64,000 nt of DNA from Pseudomonas sp. MM223. Its GTDB lineage: Bacteria > Pseudomonadota > Gammaproteobacteria > Pseudomonadales > Pseudomonadaceae. The notes under the pieces were generated by a model, which was not told the DNA's origin, searched no databases, and was given only the letters and a program-made list of their open reading frames with translations. Below, piece by piece: positions 17,095 to 25,706 of this stretch (the first letter of the stretch is position 1; each line of letters opens with the position of its first letter). Where the stretch lies: assembly GCA_947090765.1 (NCBI GenBank), contig OX352322.1, positions 2,525,501 through 2,589,500 on the forward strand. Direction: 5' to 3'. Made by a program: the position numbers and the translations under genes.

Positions 17095-17700
17095 TCATGG
17101 GGTGAACTCACCCAGCCCAATCAACCTGCCATCGAACTCATCCATGGCATCCAGCATCGCTTCGCGCATGTAAGCCAGTGACGCCCGATCGAACAGCAAC
17201 TGCAACGCTGGCCGCTCATCACTGCCCACATTCACCACAATCACAGTGAGCCGTGCCGCCGAGGTTTGCGCCACCGCCCCGACCTGAAACGCCTCTGCAC
17301 GTAAATCCACCCCGCACAACTTGGCCATTACCGCGCTGCCATGCGCCCCTGACAACTGCAACCAGGCATGGCTGTCCTGGCGCGGCAGCAGGTAGTTGCG
17401 CTGTGCATCCTGCACCCACTCGGCCTCCGCGGCAGCTACCCGTGCGCCGCCGTCGGCCAGGCTGCCCAGCAACAGGTACTCGGTCTGCGACAACCGCGCT
17501 ACCCAGCCGCCGTCGTCCTGACGGGTGGCCTGGTTGGGCTGTTGGGGCAAGCGGTAGCCGCGTTGCTGCAGGTAGGCGGCACTGTCGCCCCCACGAAACC
17601 CGGCCCGCGCCACATCGGTCAGGTCGGTCAACGCACAGCTGTGCAACACCTCGGCCTGCGGGCTGCGAGGGCGAAACGCTTCGGCTTGCAAATGGGTCAT
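17095..17700 (-). CDS. soxG: Sarcosine oxidase gamma subunit
   Basis: The 201-residue small subunit of heterotetrameric sarcosine oxidase is recognised by its position after soxA and by family features (ALTDLTDVARAGFRG near residue 23, LPRQDSHAWLQLSGAHG near 104, the GcvT-like fold). It holds the assembly together and has no cofactor of its own. It begins 4 bases after the soxA stop. Confidence 0.9.
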   Translation of the reverse strand: MTHLQAEAFRPRSPQAEVLHSCALTDLTDVARAGFRGGDSAAYLQQRGYRLPQQPNQATRQDDGGWVARLSQTEYLLLGSLADGGARVAAAEAEWVQDAQRNYLLPRQDSHAWLQLSGAHGSAVMAKLCGVDLRAEAFQVGAVAQTSAARLTVIVVNVGSDERPALQLLFDRASLAYMREAMLDAMDEFDGRLIGLGEFTP

Positions 17701-17703
17701 GGC

Positions 17704-20607
17704 TCAGAGCTCCTGGCACAGGTTGTCGGGATCGTGGAACGGCAGTTGCACCACCTTGGCATGCACCATCACGCCGCCTTCAACGCGGATCGGGATGTGC
17801 ATGCCGGGGGTAGCCTGGTGAGCGCCGGCATAGGCCAGGCCGATGATCTGCCCCAGGGTTTGCGAGTATTCACAGGAAGTGACGTTGCCGCTGATGTCCG
17901 GCCCGTCCAGTACCAGATGCCCCTCCAGTGGCTGCGGGTTGCCCTTTGGCAGGGTGAAGCCGACCAGCTTGCGCTTGAGCGGTTGTGCCTCAAGGATTTC
18001 AATCGAGCGCTTGCCAACGAAAAACGGCTTCTTGCGGCCGATGGCCCACTGCATGTCGATCTCTGCCGGGTGGGTCATGCCGTCGGTGTCCTGGCTGATG
18101 ATCACATGGCCTTTTTCCAGGCGCAGCAGGCGTTGGGTCTCGACGCCGAACGGGCGAATACCCAGGCCCGCACCGGCGTGCATCAGGGCGTCCCACAGGC
18201 GCTCGGCATGGCGTGCCGGCACATGCACTTCATAGCCCAGCTCACCGACGAAACCAACCCGCAGGATGCGCGCCGGGATGCCGGCTACCTTGCCCTGGCG
18301 CACGCCCAGGTACGGGAAGGCCTCGGCCGACAACTCGACATCGTCACACACCTTGGCCAGCACCTGGCGTGACAGTGGCCCGGCCAGGTTGACCGCGGCC
18401 AGGGCTGCGGTGACGTTGGTGATGTCCACGTCCAGGCGCCACTGCGCGTTCCACTTCAGCATCTGTTGGTAGATGCGGTCGACGCCGCTGGTGGTGGCGG
18501 TGACATAGAAGTGCTGCTCGCCCAGGCGTGCGCAGACGCCGTCGTCGATCACCACGCCGTGTTCGTTGGTCATCAGCGCGTAGCGGGTGCGCCCGACAGG
18601 CAGTTTGGCAAAGCCGAAGGTGTACACGCGCTCCAGCAGTTCTGCGGCGTCGGGGCCGCGTACGTCCAGGCCGCCCAGGGTAGAAACGTCAATCAGGCCG
18701 ACTTTTTCGCGCACATGGCGGGCTTCTTCCTGCATGCAGCGCTCACGGTCCTCTGGTTTGCCGTAGTAGGCCGGGCGTTGCCAGACACCGGCAGGCATCA
18801 TTTTCGCCCCGGCTTGCAGGTGGCGGCGGTGCATGGGCGTTTGCCGGTACGGGTCAAAGGCACGGCCGGCAACATGCGCCAGTTTTTCTGCCTGGAACGG
18901 TGGCCGGGCGGTGGTCACCCCGGTTTCGCTGATGCTGCGGCCGGTGGCATGGGCTACCAGGCGTGCAGTCGGTAGCGCCGAGTGGCGGCCTTGGGACGGG
19001 CCCATGCCCACCGTGGAGAAGCGCTTGACCAATTGCACGTCACGGTAGCCACTGCGGGTGGCGTTGACGATGTCGCGCACTTGCAGGTCTTCGTCGAAGT
19101 CGACGAAATCCTTGCCTTTGGGGTGAGGGAAGATCGGCCAGGGGAAATTGACCTTGGCTTCGGCGCTGAACACCGACTGAGGCGGCGCTTGCAGGCCCAG
19201 CGCTGCCACTGCATCGGCGGCCGCGCGCGTGGCATCGGCCAGCACGTTGGCCAGCGCGTGGCGGCCGTTTACCGAGCCTGCGATATCCAGCCCGGTGGGC
19301 AGGTTGCTGAGGGTGAACTCGTCGCGGTTGACGTCATAGGCCAGCTTGCCACCAGCCTGGCACAGCAACTGGTACACCGGCATGTAACCCGCCGACATGC
19401 ATAGCAGGTCGCAAGCCAGGCGCAGCCCGTGTGGGCCGACCTTACCCTGGCCGGTGATCGGGCGAATGTCCACGCCGGTAACATGGCGCATGCCCGTGTC
19501 GTGCAGCGCTTCGTACACCGTGCTGCCCAAGTGCACGGGGATGTCGCGGCGCTTCAATTCGGCGGCGAGTGCAGCATCGGCTGGCGCGGCGCGCATATCG
19601 ACCACAGCGGCCACGGCCACGCCTTGCTCTTGCAGGTCGAGTGCGGCCAGGTAGCCGTCATCGTGGCCGGTGAGTATCACCGCGCGCTGGCCCGGCTTGA
19701 CTGCGTACAGCTTCATCAGCCGCTGGGCGGCGCTGGTCAGCATCACCCCCGGCAGGTCGTTGTTGCGGAACACCACCGGCTGGTCGAACGAACCGGCGGT
19801 CACCAGGCAGCGGCTGGCGCGTACTTTGTACAGGCGTTTGTGCTGGATCACCGGCAGGTAGTTGTCGGTGAACCAGCCGTTGCAGGTGGCCTCCAGCAGC
19901 ACCTGAATGTTCGGGTGGCCCTCGATGGCGGCCAGCAGTTCCTGACGCAGGCTGGCGGCACGGGTGCCGGCGATGTCGAAGCGGGCGTAGGTGAGCGAGC
20001 CGCCCAGCACCGGCTGTTGTTCGATCAGCAGCACCTTGGCCCCGGCATTGGCCGCGTCCAGCGCGGCGCGCAGGCCGGCGGGGCCGCCGCCGATGACTGC
20101 CACATCAACAAACAGATAGGCTTTGTCGTAGTACTGCGGCTTGAAGCCAAGGTCGAGCACGCCCAGGCCGGCCTTCTTGCGAATCAGCGGCTCCCACACT
20201 TTCCACATGCCCTTGGGCTTGTAGAACGAGCGGTAGTAGAAGCCCACCGGCATGAAGCGCGAGAACTTGCCCAGGTAAGCGTCGCGGTCATGCTCCAGGC
20301 TGCCGTTGAAGTTTTGCCCCTCGACTACCTGGCCCTCGCGGACGGCCTCCAGGTCGGCCAGCACGTTGGGTTCTTCGGGCAACTGCACCAGGGTGTTGGC
20401 ATCCTGCCCGGCCATGCTCAGCGGGCCGCGTGGGCGATGGTACTTGAACGAGCGCGACAGCAACCAGCGGCCGTTACCAAGCAGGGCGCTGGCAATGGTG
20501 TCACCGGCAAAGCCCTGGCAGGCCTGGCCGTCGAACTGGAAGCGCAGGGGCCGCTCGCGGTCGATCAGCAGGCCCATGGGCGCGGGGAGGCGAGTGTGGC
20601 TGTTCAT
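17704..20607 (-). CDS. soxA: Sarcosine oxidase alpha subunit
   Basis: The 967-residue subunit carries an N-terminal ferredoxin-like region (DGQACQGFAGDTIASALL), a dinucleotide-binding domain with VAVIGGGPAGLRAALDA near residue 172 (NAD site), and a C-terminal half homologous to the glycine-cleavage T-protein (FVGELGYEVHVPA, the folate-binding region). The complex oxidises sarcosine to glycine and passes the methylene group to tetrahydrofolate, giving 5,10-methylene-H4F and H2O2. The ATG at 20607 overlaps the soxD stop (ATGA); a longer frame upstream is read-through in another gene. Confidence 0.92.
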   Translation of the reverse strand: MNSHTRLPAPMGLLIDRERPLRFQFDGQACQGFAGDTIASALLGNGRWLLSRSFKYHRPRGPLSMAGQDANTLVQLPEEPNVLADLEAVREGQVVEGQNFNGSLEHDRDAYLGKFSRFMPVGFYYRSFYKPKGMWKVWEPLIRKKAGLGVLDLGFKPQYYDKAYLFVDVAVIGGGPAGLRAALDAANAGAKVLLIEQQPVLGGSLTYARFDIAGTRAASLRQELLAAIEGHPNIQVLLEATCNGWFTDNYLPVIQHKRLYKVRASRCLVTAGSFDQPVVFRNNDLPGVMLTSAAQRLMKLYAVKPGQRAVILTGHDDGYLAALDLQEQGVAVAAVVDMRAAPADAALAAELKRRDIPVHLGSTVYEALHDTGMRHVTGVDIRPITGQGKVGPHGLRLACDLLCMSAGYMPVYQLLCQAGGKLAYDVNRDEFTLSNLPTGLDIAGSVNGRHALANVLADATRAAADAVAALGLQAPPQSVFSAEAKVNFPWPIFPHPKGKDFVDFDEDLQVRDIVNATRSGYRDVQLVKRFSTVGMGPSQGRHSALPTARLVAHATGRSISETGVTTARPPFQAEKLAHVAGRAFDPYRQTPMHRRHLQAGAKMMPAGVWQRPAYYGKPEDRERCMQEEARHVREKVGLIDVSTLGGLDVRGPDAAELLERVYTFGFAKLPVGRTRYALMTNEHGVVIDDGVCARLGEQHFYVTATTSGVDRIYQQMLKWNAQWRLDVDITNVTAALAAVNLAGPLSRQVLAKVCDDVELSAEAFPYLGVRQGKVAGIPARILRVGFVGELGYEVHVPARHAERLWDALMHAGAGLGIRPFGVETQRLLRLEKGHVIISQDTDGMTHPAEIDMQWAIGRKKPFFVGKRSIEILEAQPLKRKLVGFTLPKGNPQPLEGHLVLDGPDISGNVTSCEYSQTLGQIIGLAYAGAHQATPGMHIPIRVEGGVMVHAKVVQLPFHDPDNLCQEL

Positions 20608-20909
20608 CCGGTAATCTCCGGGGTGGCGGCGGGGGTGAAGTCGACGCGGCGGTCGAACAGTGCTTTCGGGTCGAAGGTGCGCAGCACCTGGTCGCTCACC
20701 GTGTGGCGCTCGGCCAGGAACCAGTAGCTGGATGCGTTGTGCAGCCACCACTCGGTCACCACCCCGGCCAGGTTGTCGCTGTTGAACACATAGTCGGCCC
20801 ACTCGGCATCGCTGCAACTGGCCGGGTCGGGCATGTGCTTGAACTCACCGCCGTAGGTGAACTCGCTGATGTTGCGCGGGCCGTTCAAGGGGCAGGTCAG
20901 CATCTTCAT
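20604..20909 (-). CDS. soxD: Sarcosine oxidase delta subunit
   Basis: The 101-residue subunit starts MKMLTCPLNGPRNISEF, with Cys/His residues of the small zinc-binding module typical of SoxD (Cys near 6, His near 25, Cys near 31). AGGAG lies 8 bases before the ATG. It is encoded between soxB and soxA, as in other pseudomonads. Confidence 0.92.
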   Translation of the reverse strand: MKMLTCPLNGPRNISEFTYGGEFKHMPDPASCSDAEWADYVFNSDNLAGVVTEWWLHNASSYWFLAERHTVSDQVLRTFDPKALFDRRVDFTPAATPEITG

Positions 20910-20920
20910 CGTCGTTGCTC

Positions 20921-22161
20921 CTAATGGCTGGCCGCAGTGGCGCCCATTTCGTTGACTTGCTGGAAGCGGCTGAAGCGCTCCAGGGCGAAGGGGGCGATCA
21001 TTTCGGGCACCTTGCCGCCGCTGGCGACCAGCTCGGCCATGGTCTTGCCGCAGATGGGCGTGGCCTTGAAGCCCCAGGTGCCCCAGCCGGCGTCCAGGTA
21101 GTAGTTGTGCACCGGCGACAGGCCCATGATCGGGCTGTAGTCCGGGGTCATGTCGGTCATGCCGGCCCATTGGCGCATCAGCTTGGCGTTGGCCATGAAC
21201 GGGAACATCTCGATGGCATGGGCCAGCAGGCTTTCCTTGAGGTCGAGGGTGGAGCGTGTGTTGTACAGCGGATAAGGGTCGGAGCCGCCGCCAAAGACGA
21301 TTTCGCCACGGCTGGTCTGTTGCACATAACAGTGCAGCGCCGACGAGCGACCAGCGGATCGAGGAACGGTTTGAACGGCTGGGTGACCATGGCCTGCAGC
21401 GGGTAGGTGTGAATCGGCGCGCGGATGCCAGCCTTGGCCATCAGCAGTGAACTGGCGCCGGCCACGGCCTGGACCACGCAGCCGCACTGCACTGTGCCAC
21501 GGTTGGTCTTCACCGCTTCGATGCGGCCATTGCGAATCAGCAGGTCCTGCACTTCGGTCAGCTGGTGGATTTCCACGCCGCGCTTGGCGGCTTGTTTTGC
21601 ATAGCCCCAGGCCACCGCGTCGTGGCGCGCGGTGGCGCCGTCGATGTGCCACAGGCCGGCCAGCACCGGCAGGTGGCCGGGGTCGAGGTTAAGGCTGGGC
21701 ACCAGTTCGCGGATCTGTTGGCGGTCGATCATTTCGGTGCGCCCGCCAAAGTGCTTGTTGACCTCGGCCCGCTGACGGAAGGCGCGCACGGTGGCGTCGG
21801 TGTGCGCCAGGGTGAGTTGGCCGCGTTCGGAATACATGATGTTGAAGTCGAACTCGTTCGACAGGTTCTGGAACATGCGCACCGACTCTGCGTAAAAGCG
21901 CACACCCTCGCTGGTGAGGTAGTTGGAGCGGATGACCGCGGTGTTGCGTGCAGTGTTGCCACCGCCCAGGTAGGCCTTTTCCAGCACGGCAACGTTGGTC
22001 ACGCCGTGGTATTTGGCCAGGTAATAGGCGATTGCCAGGCCGTGCCCACCACCGCCAATGATCACCACGTCGTAGCGTGGCTTGAGTTCGCACGGTGGCG
22101 GCAGGTCGACCTCCACCGGGTAGTCGGCACTCAGGCCGTATTTCAGCAGGGCGAAAGGCAT
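20921..22161 (-). pseudogene. soxB: Sarcosine oxidase beta subunit, frameshifted
   Basis: The N-terminal part encodes the flavin-binding core (DVVIIGGGGHGLAIAYYLAKYHG near residue 31; motif GGGGHG) and runs correctly to QPFKPFLDPLV near residue 270. The frame breaks at about 21346-21350, and the C-terminal part (SALHCYVQQTSRGEIVFGGG to NEMGATAASH) continues in another frame. Adding one C to GTCGCTCG (coding strand, giving GTCGCCTCG) restores LVASSALHC. SoxB carries covalent FMN and FAD and holds the sarcosine site, so a true frameshift would abolish the enzyme although soxDAG are intact. A sequencing error is a realistic alternative. Confidence 0.88.
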
Positions 22162-23054
22162 GCGGTGCGCTCCTGGTGGGCGGCCTGTTGCTGCAGGTCG
22201 AGGGCGAGCAGGGTGTTTTTCATCAAGTAGGCGATGGTCATCGGGCCGACGCCGCCGGGTACCGGGGTAATGCCGGCGACCTGGGGCAGAGCCGCGGCAA
22301 AGTCGACATCACCGACCAGGCGGCTGTGGCCGCCGTCATCGACGCGGTTGATACCCACGTCGATCACCACCGCGCCAGGCTTGAGCCAGTCGGCACCGAT
22401 CAGCCGTGGTTTGCCCACGGCGGCCACCAGGATGTCGGCCTGGCGGCACAGGGCCGGCAGGTCGCGGCTGCGCGAGTGCACCACGGTCACCGTGCAGTCG
22501 GCCTGCAGCAGCAGGGCAGCCATGGGCTTGCCGACAATGTTCGAGCGGCCGACCACTACCGCATGCTTGCCGCGCAACTCGCCACAGGCGTCGCGCAGCA
22601 GGCGCATGCAACCGCTGGGGGTGCATGGGGTCAGCACATCGCGGCCCTGGGCCAGGCCACCGACGTTCTCGCTGTGGAACCCGTCCACGTCCTTGAGCGG
22701 GCTGATGGCCTGTAATACACGGTGCTCGTCGATGTGCGCGGGCAACGGCAGTTGCACGAGGATGCCGTTCACTTCGGGGTCGCGGTTCAGGCGGTCGATC
22801 AAGGTCAGCAAGTGGGCCTGGGTGGTGTCGGCGGGCAGGCGATGTTCCAGCGAGCGGATGCCCACCTCTTCGGCGCGCAGCACCTTGTTGCGCACGTATA
22901 CCTGGCTGGCGGCATCGGCGCCCACCAGCACCACGGCCAGGCCCGGTTGCACGCCGCCCTGTCGCAGTTCCTGAACCTGCTCGCGCACCTCGGCCAGCAC
23001 CCGCGCGGCGGTAGCCTTGCCGTCGATCAGCTTGACGCTGGGAAGCGCATTCAT
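22143..23054 (-). CDS. folD: Bifunctional methylene-H4-folate dehydrogenase/cyclohydrolase
   Basis: The 303-residue enzyme converts 5,10-methylene-H4F, the SoxBDAG product, to 10-formyl-H4F. It has YVRNK near residue 53 (catalytic Lys), QLPLP near 100 and the C-terminal [14 protein letters not shown] signature near 265. It overlaps the soxB start by 19 bases and the purU stop by 4, so it belongs to the sarcosine operon and is probably a dedicated copy. Confidence 0.93.
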   Translation of the reverse strand: MNALPSVKLIDGKATAARVLAEVREQVQELRQGGVQPGLAVVLVGADAASQVYVRNKVLRAEEVGIRSLEHRLPADTTQAHLLTLIDRLNRDPEVNGILVQLPLPAHIDEHRVLQAISPLKDVDGFHSENVGGLAQGRDVLTPCTPSGCMRLLRDACGELRGKHAVVVGRSNIVGKPMAALLLQADCTVTVVHSRSRDLPALCRQADILVAAVGKPRLIGADWLKPGAVVIDVGINRVDDGGHSRLVGDVDFAAALPQVAGITPVPGGVGPMTIAYLMKNTLLALDLQQQAAHQERTACLSPC

Positions 23055-23917
23055 TTGAAGATCACCGTGCGGTCGTGGTTGAGGAACACCCGGTGTTCAA
23101 GGTGGTATTTCACCGCGCGGGACAGGGCGATGGTCTCGGTGTCTCGACCGATGGCCACCAGGTCGTCCGGTGCGTAGGCGTGGTCCACGCGCTGCACTTC
23201 CTGCTCGATGATCGGGCCTTCGTCCAGGTCGCTGGTCACGTAGTGGGCGGTGGCGCCAATCAGCTTGACCCCGCGCTGGTAAGCCTGATGATACGGCTTG
23301 GCCCCTTTGAAGCCGGGCAGGAACGAGTGATGGATGTTGATCGCCCGGCCCGACAGCTGGCGGCACAGGTCATCCGAGAGGATTTGCATATAGCGCGCCA
23401 GCACCACCAGTTCGGTGCCGGTGTCCTCGACGATGCGCAGCAGCGCGGCTTCCTGCTCGGCCTTGGTGTCTTTGCTCACCGGCAGGTAGACGAAGCGGAT
23501 GCCCTGGCGCTCGGCCATCGGGCGCAGGTCCAGGTGGTTGGAGACCACGGCGGTGATGTGCATGTCCAACTCGCCTTTGGCGTGGCGGTACAGCAGGTCG
23601 GATAGGCAGTGGTCGAACTTGCTCACCATCAGCAGCACGCGCATCGGCCGGGCGCTGCTGTGCAGGCTCCACTGCATGTCGAAGCGCCGGGCCACGTCGG
23701 TAAAACCAGCCTCCAGCTGCGGCGTGTCACCGCTGACACCGGTGTTGAAGCGGAACACCGCGCGCATGAAGAAGCGCCCATTGTCCTCGTCGTCGAACTG
23801 CGCCATCTCGCTGATGTAGCAACCGTGCTCGGCCAGGTAGGTGGTCACCGCGGCGACAATGCCGGACACGGCCGGGCAACTGACGCGCAGGATGAAGTGA
23901 TCGGGAGCGGGGTGCAT
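23051..23917 (-). CDS. purU: Formyltetrahydrofolate deformylase
   Basis: The 288-residue enzyme hydrolyses 10-formyl-H4F to formate and H4F, returning the cofactor to sarcosine oxidase. An N-terminal ACT domain (about residues 5-85) precedes a formyltransferase fold with [20 protein letters not shown] near 213 (catalytic Asn/His) and [11 protein letters not shown] near 243 (Asp). The ATG at 23917 has GAGG 10 bases upstream. It is the first gene of purU-folD-soxBDAG. Confidence 0.93.
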   Translation of the reverse strand: MHPAPDHFILRVSCPAVSGIVAAVTTYLAEHGCYISEMAQFDDEDNGRFFMRAVFRFNTGVSGDTPQLEAGFTDVARRFDMQWSLHSSARPMRVLLMVSKFDHCLSDLLYRHAKGELDMHITAVVSNHLDLRPMAERQGIRFVYLPVSKDTKAEQEAALLRIVEDTGTELVVLARYMQILSDDLCRQLSGRAINIHHSFLPGFKGAKPYHQAYQRGVKLIGATAHYVTSDLDEGPIIEQEVQRVDHAYAPDDLVAIGRDTETIALSRAVKYHLEHRVFLNHDRTVIFK

Positions 23918-24116
23918 GTCGCATAGGCCTCGTGATGGAGTGGGGCAGGTCGGGCACAAGGGCAAAAGAAGCTTCGCAAGAAAGCGAAGAGTGTTTCTTC
24001 GTAGGAATATAAATTTCCCTTGGGCGATTTATAGGCGAAATGAGGGGCGATGGTCTAGGGGTTTGTGAAATTTTTTATCCTGACAGGAAAGTTTATTGCG
24101 GCTTGTCACGCTTTTT

Positions 24117-24146
24117 GTGGGCGCTGGCTTGCCGGCGATAGGGCCG
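24117..24146. repeat. Single REP unit
   Basis: A lone copy of the CTGGCTTGCCGGCGATAGGGCC core lies upstream of a small plus-strand gene; no inverted partner is seen nearby. Confidence 0.6.
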
Positions 24147-24182
24147 GTGCAGACTGGACGAAAAACTGGCTATGCTTGCCCA

Positions 24183-24584
24183 ATGACCAGCACTCCCCCT
24201 TTACGCCAACCGTGCCCCCCTGGCGCCTGCGACTGCGGCCGCGAACACCTGGCCGACCACCCGCAGGCCGCCCAACGCATCCTCCTGCTGACCCGCCAGG
24301 AAGAAAAACGCCTGCTCGAACGCCTGGAAAACCTCAAGGACCTTGAAGACCTGCAACGGCTGCAACAACGGATGTACGACAATCTTGGCATCCGCGTGCA
24401 CATTGCCCCCGGTTTCAACGAAGTGCGGACCATGCGCGGCATCGTCATCGAACTGGACGATCAACCGGGGCTCTGTCGCAGGACTCGGCAATCGATTCCG
24501 GCGGCCATCCGCCGCGGGCTGGAGCGTAACCCGCAGGTGGCCTTCCGGTTGCTCGATACCCATGACTTGCTGCGGGATACCTGA
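24183..24584 (+). CDS. Conserved hypothetical protein with Cys-rich N-terminus
   Basis: The 133-residue protein starts with a Cys/Pro-rich segment (CPPGACDCGREHL, three Cys within residues 10-17). A charged helical region with coiled-coil character follows (EEKRLLERLENLKDLEDLQRL is split across residues 41-61). The C-terminus is basic and globular (GIVIELDDQPG, IRRGLERNPQVAFRLL). I do not recognise the family. The closely set Cys residues could bind a metal. No Shine-Dalgarno sequence stands out, so the start is tentative. Confidence 0.6.
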   Translation: MTSTPPLRQPCPPGACDCGREHLADHPQAAQRILLLTRQEEKRLLERLENLKDLEDLQRLQQRMYDNLGIRVHIAPGFNEVRTMRGIVIELDDQPGLCRRTRQSIPAAIRRGLERNPQVAFRLLDTHDLLRDT

Positions 24585-24755
24585 CGGTAAATCAGGTGTG
24601 AGCGCTCCGCCTTATCAAGATGTTGCCCAGGAAATGTCTGGTAACTTGCCGAATAGACGGATCCTACAACCGTTTAGGAAGCGCCAGACTCCTTGAAGAA
24701 TTGATTCCCCGATAGTGTTCGTGTCTTCAGCCAGCTGGAAGACAAGGATCACTTC

Positions 24756-25706
24756 ATGCCCGGCCCAACCGATACCCCTCCGGTAAAACCCGAGAACCTT
24801 GCCAGCCGCATCGAAGGGCATCATGCGGCACACCTGCATTGCCATGTATTGATAGACCCACTCGCGGTTGCTGGAAAAAGCGACCATGCCTTGCTTGCAC
24901 ACTTGCGCGAAGCGTTGGGCGAAGCTGCATTCACCCGTGTGCACAGGGCCGATCTGGCCCATGCGCCCCACCTGCATCCGGTACTGGCCTGCCTGGCCTC
25001 GCCGGGGGCCGTACCCAGCCGTGAGTTGCTGGGCTCGACGGCACGTGCAGCTTACAGAGGGCTGCACCAGCACCGGCGCTACCTGAGTGGCTGGTTGTTC
25101 AGCCAGGCAACCTCTGCCACCGTGGCCGCTCATCTCACGGCCATGTGCCGCATACCCGATGCCAAGCGGGCATTCAGCTTTTATCCGGTCTACGAGCCGG
25201 TTCGCCTGGAGCTGCTCGCGGCTACGTTCAAGCAGGTTGAGCATGGCCCGTGGTGGCCAATCAATAACTGGTTGTTCCTGAGTAGTGGTGGAAGGCTCGC
25301 CCACCTCAAAGGGCAGGGCGGGCAGCGGCATGCTTTGCCGGAGCCTGCCCAGCGTATTCAAGAGGATGTGGCGTTGATCGAGCGCGTGCTGGCTGTCTGG
25401 AGAGTGCTGCGTGCGGGCTCACAGGACGCAAGCCAGTGCCAGATGCCGCCTTTTGCTGCCGTGCGGGTATCCAACCATATCGACGACGCACGCGGGCTGG
25501 GCTTGAGCGTAGAGGAAGACATCACGGTTTTTGCCCTCCATCACCTGTGCATTCACCCCAGGCTGAATACCGTTGCTGCGGTGCGCAATATGGTGAATGC
25601 GGCTGTCAACGATCACCGTCCTCTCGCACCAATGCTCGCTCACTATTGCGAGGCGCACTGGCGTCGCCTGATTGATCCCCTTCCAAAAAACGAGAGGCGC
25701 CTATGA
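24756..25706 (+). CDS. DUF4123-type type VI secretion adaptor (Tap-like)
   Basis: The 316-residue protein shows the DUF4123 plan: an N-terminal fold ending in HRRYLSGWLFS near residue 108, then a helical region with FYPVYEPVRLELLAA near 143, followed by a variable C-terminal half. DUF4123 proteins load a toxin onto VgrG spikes and are encoded just before the cargo. AAGGATC precedes the ATG, and the stop overlaps the toxin start (ATGA). No VgrG or T6SS structural gene lies in this window. Confidence 0.7.
   Translation: MPGPTDTPPVKPENLASRIEGHHAAHLHCHVLIDPLAVAGKSDHALLAHLREALGEAAFTRVHRADLAHAPHLHPVLACLASPGAVPSRELLGSTARAAYRGLHQHRRYLSGWLFSQATSATVAAHLTAMCRIPDAKRAFSFYPVYEPVRLELLAATFKQVEHGPWWPINNWLFLSSGGRLAHLKGQGGQRHALPEPAQRIQEDVALIERVLAVWRVLRAGSQDASQCQMPPFAAVRVSNHIDDARGLGLSVEEDITVFALHHLCIHPRLNTVAAVRNMVNAAVNDHRPLAPMLAHYCEAHWRRLIDPLPKNERRL

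Noticed and set aside
24585..24755. Possible small RNA or gene between the Cys-rich gene and the DUF4123 gene
   Set aside because: No reading frame with a ribosome site, no convincing hairpin plus U-tract.
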